Part shown: positions 35,608 through 44,279 of the stretch, one piece after another | How the letters are laid out: every line of letters starts with the position of its first letter | How positions within the stretch are numbered: the stretch's first letter is position 1 | Origin: Shinella zoogloeoides | Lineage (GTDB): Bacteria; Pseudomonadota; Alphaproteobacteria; Rhizobiales; Rhizobiaceae | NCBI RefSeq assembly: GCF_003574625.1 | Contig: NZ_QNUJ01000012.1 | Span: 1-64,000 of the forward strand | Reading direction: 5' to 3' | DNA length: 64,000 nt | Made by a program: the position numbers and the translations under genes | The notes under the pieces: model-generated | Databases searched by the model: none | What the model saw: only the letters and a program-made list of their open reading frames with translations | What the model was told of the DNA's origin: nothing

Positions 35608-36840
35608 TCAGCCGGCCAGCAAAGTTTTTAAGCGGACATCGGGTGATGCCAAAGCGACCGGATTCGGCACCACCTTCGATGCTATCAGCCTTTCGGCGAG
35701 CTTGATGTCGCGAGCGACGGTAAGACCGCGACCGATCCCGCTGGCGGCCACAAGAACGCCATCGGCATTGAGGTGGAACAAGAGGAACGCGTCGCCATCG
35801 ACGTCTCGACGAACTGTGGTCGCCGCACCGTCGGCAAGCCCCGCCACCTGAAGCGTCAGGTCGTATTGATCGCTCCAGAAATACGGGATCGAATTGATGA
35901 CTTCGTTGGCGCCCAACATGTTCCTTGCCGCCAGTGCTCCTTGGTCGCGGGCGTTACGCCAAGCTTCAAGGCGCACCCGGCGACCGCCATAGACCGGAAG
36001 AGGGAACGAACAGCAGTCGCCGGCGGCGAAAACGTTCGGTGCGCTTGTGCTCAGGGTTTCGTCCACGGCGATGCCGTTGTCCAAGTCGATGCCTGCAGCT
36101 TCGGCCAAGGCGGTATTCGGCATCGCTCCGATACCAACCACGACGGTATCGACCGTGAACTCGGTTCCATCAGCAAGGTTGATTTCAACCCCGGTTTCGG
36201 TCTCGATCAGCGACGAGATACCGACGCCGCAGCGTAGAACGACCCCCTCCTGGAGGTGACGGGCCGAAATGACTGCGGCGATTGCCTCTGGAACGCCGCG
36301 CTGCAAAACGCGCGATTGGGCCTCGATGACGGTGACATCGCAACCCAGTGAACGGGCGGTCGCGGCAAGTTCGAGGCCAATGAAACCCGCGCCGATGATC
36401 GCGAGGCGACGCACTGGACCTATGCTGGAGCGGATGTCGACCGCATCGTCGAAGGTACGGAGGTATTTGACCCTGCCGTGAGCAAATTCCGATCCGGGAA
36501 GCCGGCGGGGGCGAGCACCGGTCGCGAGGAGCAGTTTTTCAAAGGAAATGCGATTGCCGTCGCTCAGCGATAGATGACTGTCCCCGAGGGAGATGGAGTC
36601 GACCATCACACCAAGGCGGACATCGATTTTGGCCTCACGATAGGCCTCGATGGGGGCAACAGGCTTGTGGCCAGCGCCGTCAACGAGCGTAGTTTTCGAC
36701 AGCGGCGGGCGCTCGTAGGGCAGATGGCTTTCATTACCTATCAGCGTGACCGGCCCATCGTATCCGTTGCTGCGCAGGGCGAACGCAGCGCATGCGCCAC
36801 ACTCTCCCGCACCCAAGATAACCATTCCCGCGGTGCTCAT
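35608..36840 (-). CDS. mocF: MocF-like ferredoxin reductase
   Basis: A 410-residue FAD/NAD(P)-dependent reductase of the rubredoxin/ferredoxin-reductase family. The FAD motif VILGAGECGACAAFALRSNG and the NAD motif AIIGAGFIGLELAATARSLG are both present, then TSAPNVFAAGDCC and a C-terminal reductase domain. ATG 36840 has GGGAGG just upstream; an earlier start at 36864 is less likely. It would pass electrons from NADH to the adjacent Rieske ferredoxin (MocE) and on to the MocD oxygenase. It is 93 bases upstream of purU. Confidence 0.85.
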   Translation of the reverse strand: MSTAGMVILGAGECGACAAFALRSNGYDGPVTLIGNESHLPYERPPLSKTTLVDGAGHKPVAPIEAYREAKIDVRLGVMVDSISLGDSHLSLSDGNRISFEKLLLATGARPRRLPGSEFAHGRVKYLRTFDDAVDIRSSIGPVRRLAIIGAGFIGLELAATARSLGCDVTVIEAQSRVLQRGVPEAIAAVISARHLQEGVVLRCGVGISSLIETETGVEINLADGTEFTVDTVVVGIGAMPNTALAEAAGIDLDNGIAVDETLSTSAPNVFAAGDCCSFPLPVYGGRRVRLEAWRNARDQGALAARNMLGANEVINSIPYFWSDQYDLTLQVAGLADGAATTVRRDVDGDAFLLFHLNADGVLVAASGIGRGLTVARDIKLAERLIASKVVPNPVALASPDVRLKTLLAG

Positions 36841-37026
36841 GTCCGGCCTCCCGTTAGACTGCATCTCTGAGAAACGTTCATTTCAGCTTGCCCTCCGAAG
36901 GCTTCAGGACGTGAGCGCGGCTATCCGTTCGCGGCGAAATTTCACTCGCTCGTTATGTCCCGGCGTAGAGCAGCCGGGACCTCGCTGGCGAGCGGTTGCC
37001 GGCGGATGTCCAAGAACGGCGACGAG

Positions 37027-37854
37027 CTAGCGTTTCTCAACACCATTGAGGAACTTCTCGAACTCGGCGTCCGATATCGCAACGCTATGTTCGTCAGCTG
37101 GATAGGCGCCACTTCCGACATCGGCGCGGAACTCGCTAAACGCGGCTACCCGTTCGCCGTTGAGACGGTCGAATTCGGCCTTGAAGTCTCGGTAGGCCTT
37201 GGCGTGGCGCGGCAAGCGCGTGCGGCCATAGCCGAGTACATCTTCCGCAAAGAGATACTGGACGTCGCCGCCGGAGCCCGAACCGAGGCTGAAGTAGACC
37301 ATCGAGGTGTTCTTCGCGAAAAACTCCGTTATCCGCGCCGGCACGACTTCAAGCTCGACCGCAAAGCATCCTGCTTCTTCCAGGCGCTGAAGCTGCTGCC
37401 ACATCGCCAGGGCTTCCGCGGCGGACTTGCCGACCGCACGCCAGCCGGTCCAGGTGATGTAGGACGGAACGAGGCCGACGTGTGCAACGATGGGAATATG
37501 ATTGTCGCACATTGCCTTCTGAATCTCGAAGGAGGCAGCGCAGTAGAAGCAATCCCCGCCGATGGCCGTATACTTGTAAGCCGCTTCGAGGAAATGCTCG
37601 GCGGTGACGAGCAATTTCCCGTCGACGGTTCCCTTCGTCGGTGGCGTCAGGCCAACCTGCACGAAACATGCGCCGGCAGCTTCCCGCATCTCAGGCGTGA
37701 AGTCCTTGGCCTCGATAGAGAGCAGGTCAATTCCAGCGGCCGCAGCCGCGGCAGCCTCATCCGTCGTGGTGACATACAGCATGGAGAGCTTTTCGCCCCG
37801 CTGCTTGCGTGCACGGATGTCCGCGACGTGCGGTCGTTTCTGTTTCAGGCTCAT
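37027..37854 (-). CDS. PanB-like ketopantoate hydroxymethyltransferase homologue
   Basis: A 275-residue divergent member of the PanB family. It shows the barrel pattern with HVGLVPSYITWTGWRAVGKS and LEEAGCFAVELEVVPARITEFF, and the C-terminal ADVGSGAYPADEH that resembles the PanB end. PanB uses 5,10-methylene-THF to hydroxymethylate 2-oxoisovalerate. In this demethylase operon it may use the released C1 unit on another acceptor. ATG 37854 follows AAAGGGGG. The distance to true PanB suggests a changed substrate. Confidence 0.7.
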   Translation of the reverse strand: MSLKQKRPHVADIRARKQRGEKLSMLYVTTTDEAAAAAAAGIDLLSIEAKDFTPEMREAAGACFVQVGLTPPTKGTVDGKLLVTAEHFLEAAYKYTAIGGDCFYCAASFEIQKAMCDNHIPIVAHVGLVPSYITWTGWRAVGKSAAEALAMWQQLQRLEEAGCFAVELEVVPARITEFFAKNTSMVYFSLGSGSGGDVQYLFAEDVLGYGRTRLPRHAKAYRDFKAEFDRLNGERVAAFSEFRADVGSGAYPADEHSVAISDAEFEKFLNGVEKR

Positions 37855-37887
37855 TGCGCCCCCTTTGCTGTTGTAACGCAGTCTCAA

Positions 37888-38193
37888 TCAATCCACGCGC
37901 TGCAAGAAGGTCAGGGTCGACCCATTGCCCTCGACGAGCGGGGCGAGAGCGGCATTGAGCGTAGCGTTCTCGGGAGCTGACAAATGGGCCTGGAAGGCCG
38001 CTTCATCGGCGTAGATCTCGTAGACGACGAATTTTTCACGCTGGCCGTCGACGCGGTAGCAGACAAAGGCTTCGTTCCCGGGCTCGTTTCGGACGACATG
38101 ACCGTAGTCGCTGAGCAATTCCTCGACCTTGTCGGCGGTTTCGAGACGCGCCGTAACCTCGGCGATCAGAATTTTCTGTTTGGCGGTGGTCAT
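37888..38193 (-). CDS. Putative quinol monooxygenase (ABM domain)
   Basis: A 101-residue antibiotic-biosynthesis-monooxygenase-type protein: ILIAEVTARLETADKVEELLSDYG, then EPGNEAFVCYRVDGQREKFVVYEIYADEAAFQAHLSAPE, the conserved ABM pattern. Such small dimeric proteins oxidise quinols or act as auxiliary factors for oxygenases. It lies between mocE and the PanB-like gene, so it is part of the demethylase operon. Its precise role is unknown. Confidence 0.8.
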   Translation of the reverse strand: MTTAKQKILIAEVTARLETADKVEELLSDYGHVVRNEPGNEAFVCYRVDGQREKFVVYEIYADEAAFQAHLSAPENATLNAALAPLVEGNGSTLTFLQRVD

Positions 38194-38203
38194 TGGAGCA
38201 TCC

Positions 38204-38512
38204 TCAGACATCGATCTTGACGCGGCCGTCTTCGACCTTGACAGCGTAAGTGCGTAGGTTTTCGCACGCCGGAGGCGTCTCAACCTCGCCAGTCGTGAAG
38301 TCGAAGATGGACGAGTGCTTCGGACACTCGACCGTGTTCTCCATGACGAGTCCATCGGCGAGATGGATCTCCTCATGTGTGCAAAGCCCATCGGTGCAGT
38401 AATATTCGTTGCGATCGTTCCGGAAGATCGCAAAGGTCTTGCCGCCGTGATCGAAGCGACGCCCGCTTTCTTCCTCAAGGTCGTCCGCTTCGCAAACATC
38501 AATCCAAGGCAT
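38204..38512 (-). CDS. mocE: MocE-like Rieske ferredoxin
   Basis: A 102-residue Rieske [2Fe-2S] ferredoxin. The cluster ligands are CTHEEIHL (Cys-x-His) and CPKHSSIFD (Cys-x-x-His), with the usual FDFTTGEVETPPA after the second box. MocE in rhizopine catabolism carries electrons to the MocD oxygenase. It sits 44 bases downstream of mocD. Confidence 0.9.
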   Translation of the reverse strand: MPWIDVCEADDLEEESGRRFDHGGKTFAIFRNDRNEYYCTDGLCTHEEIHLADGLVMENTVECPKHSSIFDFTTGEVETPPACENLRTYAVKVEDGRVKIDV

Positions 38513-38556
38513 GGTCGTTCTCTTTCTCTAAAACTTTGAAAATCAGCGCTCGAGCG

Positions 38557-39567
38557 TCACTGCGATTTTGCCTTCAGGCGTTCCTTCTTTTCACGGAAGC
38601 GGGCCTTCATCTGTTCGTCCGACTCCTTGGAGCCGTCGTGATAGGTGCCGAAGACCCGATCGAACGGGACGAGGCCGTCGCCGCCGTAGTTCACCTCGAA
38701 ATACTTGTGGTGCAGGTAGTGCATGTAGGCATGGGTATCGAAGCCGCCTTCTTCGGTGGTCTCGACCTTGTCAAAGCCGACGTGTCCGGGAACGGCGCCG
38801 AAGCCGGCGAAATGCAGCTGATAGAGCGCGATGATCGGGTTCGACGGGATGATGAAGTGCCAGAAGACCGTGCCGAAGTAGAGAAAATGTTCGATCGGGT
38901 GCATCGACAGCGAGGACCACGGGCTCGGATTGACCGAATTATGGTGGACGGAGTGGATGTACTTGTAGAGCACCGGCACATGGATCAGGCGGTGGATGCA
39001 GTAGAAGTGAAAATCGTGAATGATCGGCACAACGAATGCGACCAGTGCCAGCCAATAGGGATGCTCGGCGAAGTTCAGCCACGGAATGTAGCCGTTGGCG
39101 GAAGCCCAGAGCATCAGAACCTGCAGCGCTGTCCAGATCGGGACACCGATCAGCAATGAGCGCAGCATGTTATCGAGCGTCTGCTTCTGAAACCAGAAGA
39201 CCTCCGACGGCTGGTCTTCGGGGAATTTGTGATTGTACTTGAAGCGGGTTTCCTGTCGCCGGCGAATGTAGAGCGGCAACTCCCAGGCCTGATACCAGAG
39301 GAACGTCAGCACGACGTTGACAGCGAGCATCGTGAGCGGCCAGCCCCACGTCACCGTCTGGAGAACCTCGGGAGCGGGGACGACGAGATACCAGTAGGCC
39401 ACGGCGGAGGCCATGAACAGGATATTGTACGGGAAGAAGTAGGAGGGCAGCCACTTCAGAATTTTTGCGAGATTGGGAGGAAACGACCAGATCGGCGCCA
39501 GCTCAAGAAGCTTGTTCGGCGCCCAGTCACCACGCTTGTTGCGTGTTCCATACTTAGTGTCGTCCAT
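38557..39567 (-). CDS. mocD: MocD-like membrane di-iron oxygenase (fatty-acid hydroxylase family)
   Basis: A 336-residue membrane protein with several hydrophobic helices and the His boxes of the fatty-acid hydroxylase/sterol desaturase superfamily (HDFHFYCIHRLIH, HSVHHNS, HPIEH and HYLHHKYFEVNYG). The family member MocD, with MocE and MocF, oxidatively removes the O-methyl group from the rhizopine 3-O-methyl-scyllo-inosamine. Here it heads the operon; ATG 39567 (MDDTKYGTRN) is the best start. The substrate is likely a methylated compound but is not determined. Confidence 0.82.
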   Translation of the reverse strand: MDDTKYGTRNKRGDWAPNKLLELAPIWSFPPNLAKILKWLPSYFFPYNILFMASAVAYWYLVVPAPEVLQTVTWGWPLTMLAVNVVLTFLWYQAWELPLYIRRRQETRFKYNHKFPEDQPSEVFWFQKQTLDNMLRSLLIGVPIWTALQVLMLWASANGYIPWLNFAEHPYWLALVAFVVPIIHDFHFYCIHRLIHVPVLYKYIHSVHHNSVNPSPWSSLSMHPIEHFLYFGTVFWHFIIPSNPIIALYQLHFAGFGAVPGHVGFDKVETTEEGGFDTHAYMHYLHHKYFEVNYGGDGLVPFDRVFGTYHDGSKESDEQMKARFREKKERLKAKSQ

Positions 39568-39999
39568 TACGGCCTCCTTCAGTCGGTTCCGTCGAATGAT
39601 CATGCGTCGAACTGGCCGGGCCAGACGACTTCGAATGGCAGCAGGCCACACGAAACCCGTGCGAACGAATGCACGAAACGCTTGGACTGCCTTATTTCCG
39701 GAGATGCGAAATCTGCAGGACCGGCGCTCCTCACGTCAGATCCTGCGTTGAGCGCTTTATCGCAATTTCTTTGCTGGTCGTCAATAACTAAATCCACTGG
39801 CTTTACAAAGTCGCATGAGATCGGTATCGGTTTGATTAATGTCGGTCTCCATGGCACAGACGTGGTGACGGTACGAAACGTCTGGTCGGCCGATGGAAGT
39901 CCCGGCGGCGAGGGTGCTGGATGGCGGGACGTCACCAACACCCTGGTCGCGGACGTTTCCAATCGCGGTGTCCCAGAAAAACGTGAGCTCTCTTCGACG
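39568..39999. promoter_or_regulatory. Divergent promoter region between mocD and ROK genes
   Basis: No gene is seen in these 432 bases. CAGACGT at 39857-39863 and ACGTCTG at 39878-39884 form an inverted repeat with a 14-base spacer, a possible operator for the adjacent ROK regulator. The 16-20-bp operator repeated farther right was not found here. Confidence 0.4.
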
Positions 40000-41238
40000 A
40001 TGTCGGACGATAGTAACTATGCAGATCTGATGGGCGATGCCACGCGCCGTGGCGGCAACCAAGCGGGTGTCAGGCAATACAATGAGCGTCTGATCATGGC
40101 TCTTGTCCGAGAGGCGGGTGCGCTCTCGAAGGCGGAGATTGCTCGAATTACCCGGCTGTCGTCCATGACGGTGACCACCATCGTCAACAAGCTTCTGGAG
40201 GAGGGCCTCGTTCGCAAGAAAGAGGTGATCCGCGGGCGCATGGGCCAGCCTTCGACGCCGATCGAGCTTGCGCCGGACGGAGCGATTTCGATCGGGATGA
40301 AAATCGGCAGGCGCTCGCTTGATCTCTTGGCGCTCTCCTTCGATCGAAGCGTGGTCGTGAAAAAGACTGTGACCTACGATGCGCTGGATTCCAGAAAATT
40401 TTCGGGTCTGATCGCCGAGGCCTTCGATCGTCTCTTTGCAAGCCTGTCCGATCTTCAGCGCTCCCGACTGGTCGGCGTCGGTGTCGCCGCACCGACGGCC
40501 ATCGAAGCAGGGGAGGCGGTGATCGGCGACCCCGGCGGAAGCGTGCCGCGCTTGCGGGAGAAGGAACTGCTCGGGCACGTCGAAGAGGCATCCGGGCTGA
40601 GTGCCGTCGTGCTCAACGATGCGACGGCAGCCTGCCTTGCGGAGATAGACTTCAGCCGCGACCAGCGAAATCGGTCGATGATCTATTTCTATGTCAGCAC
40701 GCTTATCGGTGGCGGTGTGGTCCTTGAGGGAAACCTGATCACCGGACGAACCGGCAATGCCGGCGCCGTCAACGCCGTTCCGCTCGGCATATCCGGTGGT
40801 GCGAAATCCGGCCCGCCGGCCCAGTTGATCGAGGCTGCTTCGCTCAATCGGCTGGAGACGATCGCTGAGCGGCAGGGTGTTCCCATAGGCGTTTTCCGGG
40901 AAGATGGAGGCCCTGCCTCGGCCCTCGACGAAGCCGCCTGGGCCTGTTTCGACGAATGGTGCGACCTTGCCGCAGATGCCCTGGCCCACGCCGCGATTTC
41001 CGGGACGAGCTTCATTGAGGCAGAAAGCGTCGTTATCGACGGCGTGCTTCATCGCGTCCTTCTCGACCGGCTGATCGCGCGGATCGGTGAACGGATTCCT
41101 CGCTACAATCTCGAAGGGATCAATCTGCCCGAGTTTCGCGCGGGTTCCATCGGCTTTGATGCGCGGGCTCTCGGTGCTGCCCTCGTTCCGATGTACGAAC
41201 AGTTTGCGCCGGACAACAAAGTCGTACTTAAGCGATAA
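40000..41238 (+). CDS. ROK-family transcriptional regulator
   Basis: The 412-residue protein has a winged helix at about residues 25-80 (VREAGALSKAEIARITRLSSMTVTTIVNKLLEEGLVRK) and a C-terminal ROK sugar-kinase-like domain (GVGVAAPTAIEAG, LNDATAACLAEIDF, GNAGAVNAVPLG). It is a regulator, not a kinase, as in NagC/XylR. It probably senses a sugar or polyol and controls the polyol genes to its right or the mocD operon to its left. ATG 40000 is chosen; a longer frame extends upstream without a family-like sequence. Confidence 0.85.
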   Translation: MSDDSNYADLMGDATRRGGNQAGVRQYNERLIMALVREAGALSKAEIARITRLSSMTVTTIVNKLLEEGLVRKKEVIRGRMGQPSTPIELAPDGAISIGMKIGRRSLDLLALSFDRSVVVKKTVTYDALDSRKFSGLIAEAFDRLFASLSDLQRSRLVGVGVAAPTAIEAGEAVIGDPGGSVPRLREKELLGHVEEASGLSAVVLNDATAACLAEIDFSRDQRNRSMIYFYVSTLIGGGVVLEGNLITGRTGNAGAVNAVPLGISGGAKSGPPAQLIEAASLNRLETIAERQGVPIGVFREDGGPASALDEAAWACFDEWCDLAADALAHAAISGTSFIEAESVVIDGVLHRVLLDRLIARIGERIPRYNLEGINLPEFRAGSIGFDARALGAALVPMYEQFAPDNKVVLKR

Positions 41239-41277
41239 GTCGATGCTCACCTACTTGCGGCGAAGCGATCCACGCCA

Positions 41278-41297
41278 ATATGACAACGTAATCATAT
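41278..41297. promoter_or_regulatory. Operator copy 1 (polyol regulon)
   Basis: ATATGACAACGTAATCATAT lies 40 bases after the ROK stop and about 205 bases before the dehydrogenase start. It matches the 18-bp consensus TATGACWACGTTGACATA except for a few bases and is the most symmetrical copy. See the finding on the five-copy regulon. Confidence 0.6.
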
Positions 41298-41377
41298 GGA
41301 ATTCCTCGCCTTAGATGTCAGCACAGACAATTGTTGGTTACTAGGAGAAACTTCGTAAACGCAGGGGGAGGCGAGCG

Positions 41378-41395
41378 TATGACTACGTTGACATA
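41378..41395. promoter_or_regulatory. Operator copy 2 (polyol regulon)
   Basis: TATGACTACGTTGACATA, 107 bases upstream of the xylitol/sorbitol dehydrogenase start. It includes TTGACA, a possible -35 hexamer for the plus strand, so a bound repressor would block that promoter. Confidence 0.65.
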
Positions 41396-41502
41396 TAGGC
41401 ATGACTTGAGTAGCGTTTGATTGGCGTGGTGGATGAACGTCGTCGGTCATCGACCCTAGCTTTCGCGTAAGGGTCCAACCTTCATATCGAAAGATTTGTC
41501 CA

Positions 41503-42549
41503 ATGAGTGAAGTGCGCGCCTTGGTGCTTGAGCGCCAACACCAACTGGGTCTCCGCGATATCGAGCTGCCGATGGATGTCGGCCAGGATATGGTGAAGAT
41601 ACAGATTCATACGGTCGGTATTTGCGGCTCCGACGTCCACTATTATACGCACGGGCGCATTGGGCCATTTGTCGTCGATCAGCCCTTAGTCCTGGGCCAT
41701 GAGGCCGCCGGCGTTGTGGTCGAAGTCGGAGCAGGCGTCCAGCACTTGCGGGTGGGCGATCGCGTTTGCATGGAACCGGGCGTTCCTGATGCAACGTCTC
41801 GCGCGAGCAAGCTGGGCCTCTATAACCTTGACCCCGCTGTACGATTTTGGGCGACCCCACCCTATCATGGTGTTTTGACGCCCCTTGTCGTTCATCCGGC
41901 CCATCTCACCTTCAAGCTGCCAGAAAATGTGAGTTTCGCCGAAGGCGCGATGGTAGAGCCGTTTGCTGTCGGTTTGCAGGCGGCGTCCAAGGCAAAGATA
42001 GCACCCGGCGATACCGCAGTGGTTTTGGGCGCCGGGCCTATAGGAACGATGACCGCTTTGGCCGCGCTCGCTGGCGGTTGCGCGCGCGTTATCATAGCCG
42101 ATCTCGCACAGGCGAAGCTGGAGATCGCAGCGCAATATCAGGGCGTAATTCCCGTTAACATAAGGACGAGCAACCTTGCGGAAGCCGTCAAGGGCCTCAC
42201 CAATGAATGGGGCGTCGACGTCGTATTCGAATGCTCCGGCGCTCCACAAGCTTGGCAGGGTGTCGGCGATCTGATGCGCCCCGGCGGGACTGTCGTCGTC
42301 GTTGGAGTGCCGGTCGATCCGGTCTCTTTTGACATCGCGTCGCTGCTCGTCAAGGAAGTCACCGTTGCGACGGTGTTTCGTTATGCCCACCAGTTCGAGC
42401 GTGCGATCGCCCTGATCTCGGCGGGCAGCGTCGATTTGCAGCCACTGATTTCCGAAACGTTCTGTTTCGAGGACGCAGTCCTGGCCTTCGATAGAGCAGT
42501 CGAAGCGCGGTCAACCGACGTGAAGCTCCAAATTTGCTTTTCGACTTGA
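41503..42549 (+). CDS. Zinc-dependent polyol dehydrogenase (xylitol/sorbitol type)
   Basis: A 348-residue MDR alcohol dehydrogenase. Catalytic zinc ligands are in [16 protein letters not shown] and [10 protein letters not shown], and the NAD motif is [20 protein letters not shown]. The family is xylitol/sorbitol dehydrogenase. The structural-zinc loop, normally PCxxCxxCKxGxYNLCP, reads [17 protein letters not shown], so all four cysteines are missing, as in mammalian sorbitol dehydrogenase. It oxidises a polyol to a ketose. It is the first gene of a two-gene operon with mtlK and has copy 2 of the operator upstream. Confidence 0.87.
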   Translation: MSEVRALVLERQHQLGLRDIELPMDVGQDMVKIQIHTVGICGSDVHYYTHGRIGPFVVDQPLVLGHEAAGVVVEVGAGVQHLRVGDRVCMEPGVPDATSRASKLGLYNLDPAVRFWATPPYHGVLTPLVVHPAHLTFKLPENVSFAEGAMVEPFAVGLQAASKAKIAPGDTAVVLGAGPIGTMTALAALAGGCARVIIADLAQAKLEIAAQYQGVIPVNIRTSNLAEAVKGLTNEWGVDVVFECSGAPQAWQGVGDLMRPGGTVVVVGVPVDPVSFDIASLLVKEVTVATVFRYAHQFERAIALISAGSVDLQPLISETFCFEDAVLAFDRAVEARSTDVKLQICFST

Positions 42550-42607
42550 GGCGCTCCGCGAGCGCGTCCCAGATCTCCACTCTGCAACAGACAACCCCGA
42601 GGAAGCC

Positions 42608-44083
42608 ATGGCGATTAGATTGACCCCAGAAAATTTGTCAAACCTCAGCGAAGCGGTTCAGGTCCCGACCTACAACGCAAGGCAGCTTCAGGCTGGTATC
42701 CTGCATTTCGGGGTTGGAAACTTTCATCGAGCGCACCAGGCAGTCTACCTCGACGACCTTTTCAATGCGGGCGACGACCGTGATTGGGCAATCGTCGGGG
42801 CGAGCATGCGCCCAGCCGACGAAGAAATTCGGCAAAAGCTGAAAACGCAGGACTGGCTGACCACCGTGGTCGAACAGGAGATGTCTGGATCGGCAGCTCG
42901 GGTCACAGCGTCCATGGTCAACTACCTTGAGATTGGGGACACATTCTCGATCATCGAGCATCTCGCCGCGCCAAGCACGCGTATCGTGTCGCTCACTATT
43001 ACCGAAGGCGGCTACTTTATCGATCCGGCGACGCAGCATCTCGACGCCAACCACCCCGATATCGTAAGGGACGTTCAGGATCGCCTGGCCAATCCCCAGA
43101 CGACATTCGGCCTGATCCTTGCTGGCCTGAAGCGTAGGAGCGAGGCTGGCATGCTGCCGTTCACCATCATGAGCTGCGACAATATTCCCGGTAACGGCCA
43201 TGTCACCCAGCAGGTCGTGGTTGGGCTAGCGGAGCTGATCGATGTCGAATTCGCGGAGTGGATTCGAGCAAATGTCGCTTTTCCGAACAGCATGGTCGAC
43301 CGCATAACGCCGCTGACAAGCGATCGCGAGCGCAAGCTACTCGAGGAGGAATTCGGCATTTCCGACAACTGGCCGGTGTTTTGCGAGAGCTACAGGCAAT
43401 GGGTTCTGGAAGATAACTTCCCAGCCGGACGCCCGGCTCTTGAGAAAGTGGGCGTGCAGTTCGTGTCGGACGTTGTTCCGTTCGAACTCATGAAGATCCG
43501 CATTCTCAATGGCGGAGGCGCGATCGTCGGCTATCCTGCGGCGCTGCTGGATATCCACTTCGTTCATGAAGCCATGAAGCATCCACTGATCAACGCGTTT
43601 TTCCGCAAGGTTGAGCACGACGAGATCATCCCGGTCGTGCCGCCCGTTCCCGAAACGAACCTGAACGATTATTACGAGCTGATAGATCGCCGTTTCTCCA
43701 ACCCGAAAATCGGCGACACGATCACTCGCTTTTGCCACGACGGGACCAACCGACAGCCGAAGTTCATCTTGCCGACGGTTGCAGACCGCTTGAAAGCTGG
43801 TGCAAGCGTGGACGGTCTTGCTCTCGTCTCGGCGTTCTGGTGCCGGTACTGCTACGGCGAAACCGACAGCGGCGCGCCGATCGCTTCCAACGACCCAAAC
43901 TGGGATCGGCTTCAGGCCCATGCCCGACGAGCGCGCAGCTCCGGCGAAGCATGGCTGGAAATGACGGATATCTTCGGAGACCTGAGCCGGAATGATCGTT
44001 ACATTGCCGCTTTCAAAGCCGGCCTGGAAAGCGTCTGGTCCAAGGGTACCTACGCAACCCTTGAGTCTTATCTTTCCTCATGA
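42608..44083 (+). CDS. mtlK: Mannitol 2-dehydrogenase family enzyme, catalytic His missing
   Basis: A 491-residue long-chain polyol dehydrogenase of the MtlK family, starting GILHFGVGNFHRAHQAVYLDDLF (NAD motif). The C-terminal active-site motif reads KIRILNGGGAIVGYPAALLDIHFVHEAM. The family has K-x4-N-x2-H; Lys and Asn are present but the His position is Gly. It should interconvert a hexitol or pentitol and a 2-ketose. It is 58 bases behind the zinc dehydrogenase gene. Confidence 0.87.
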   Translation: MAIRLTPENLSNLSEAVQVPTYNARQLQAGILHFGVGNFHRAHQAVYLDDLFNAGDDRDWAIVGASMRPADEEIRQKLKTQDWLTTVVEQEMSGSAARVTASMVNYLEIGDTFSIIEHLAAPSTRIVSLTITEGGYFIDPATQHLDANHPDIVRDVQDRLANPQTTFGLILAGLKRRSEAGMLPFTIMSCDNIPGNGHVTQQVVVGLAELIDVEFAEWIRANVAFPNSMVDRITPLTSDRERKLLEEEFGISDNWPVFCESYRQWVLEDNFPAGRPALEKVGVQFVSDVVPFELMKIRILNGGGAIVGYPAALLDIHFVHEAMKHPLINAFFRKVEHDEIIPVVPPVPETNLNDYYELIDRRFSNPKIGDTITRFCHDGTNRQPKFILPTVADRLKAGASVDGLALVSAFWCRYCYGETDSGAPIASNDPNWDRLQAHARRARSSGEAWLEMTDIFGDLSRNDRYIAAFKAGLESVWSKGTYATLESYLSS

Positions 44084-44090
44084 GCCTGAA

Positions 44091-44117
44091 CCGGCGGGCG
44101 TGATAACGGCCCGCCGG
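44091..44117. terminator. GC hairpin after mtlK
   Basis: CCGGCGGGC and GCCCGCCGG form a nine-base stem in the 196-base gap between mtlK and the convergent ABC operon. No T-run follows. A terminator is plausible. Confidence 0.45.
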
Positions 44118-44279
44118 ACCATCTCCGGAAAAGTCCCGATCCGGGATGCCGTGTGAAGGCTGACGCCATCGAGCGCCATGGCGGACCTATGGAAGCAGCA
44201 CCGACCAAATGAAGCTCGAAGCTTCATGAGTTCCCTGCGGACCGATTGCGCCCGCAGGGAAAAGCCATAGTAGCCGCAG

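Noticed and set aside
40000-41238. ROK protein considered as a sugar kinase
   Set aside because: The N-terminal winged helix and the length of 412 residues place it with regulators of the NagC/XylR type.
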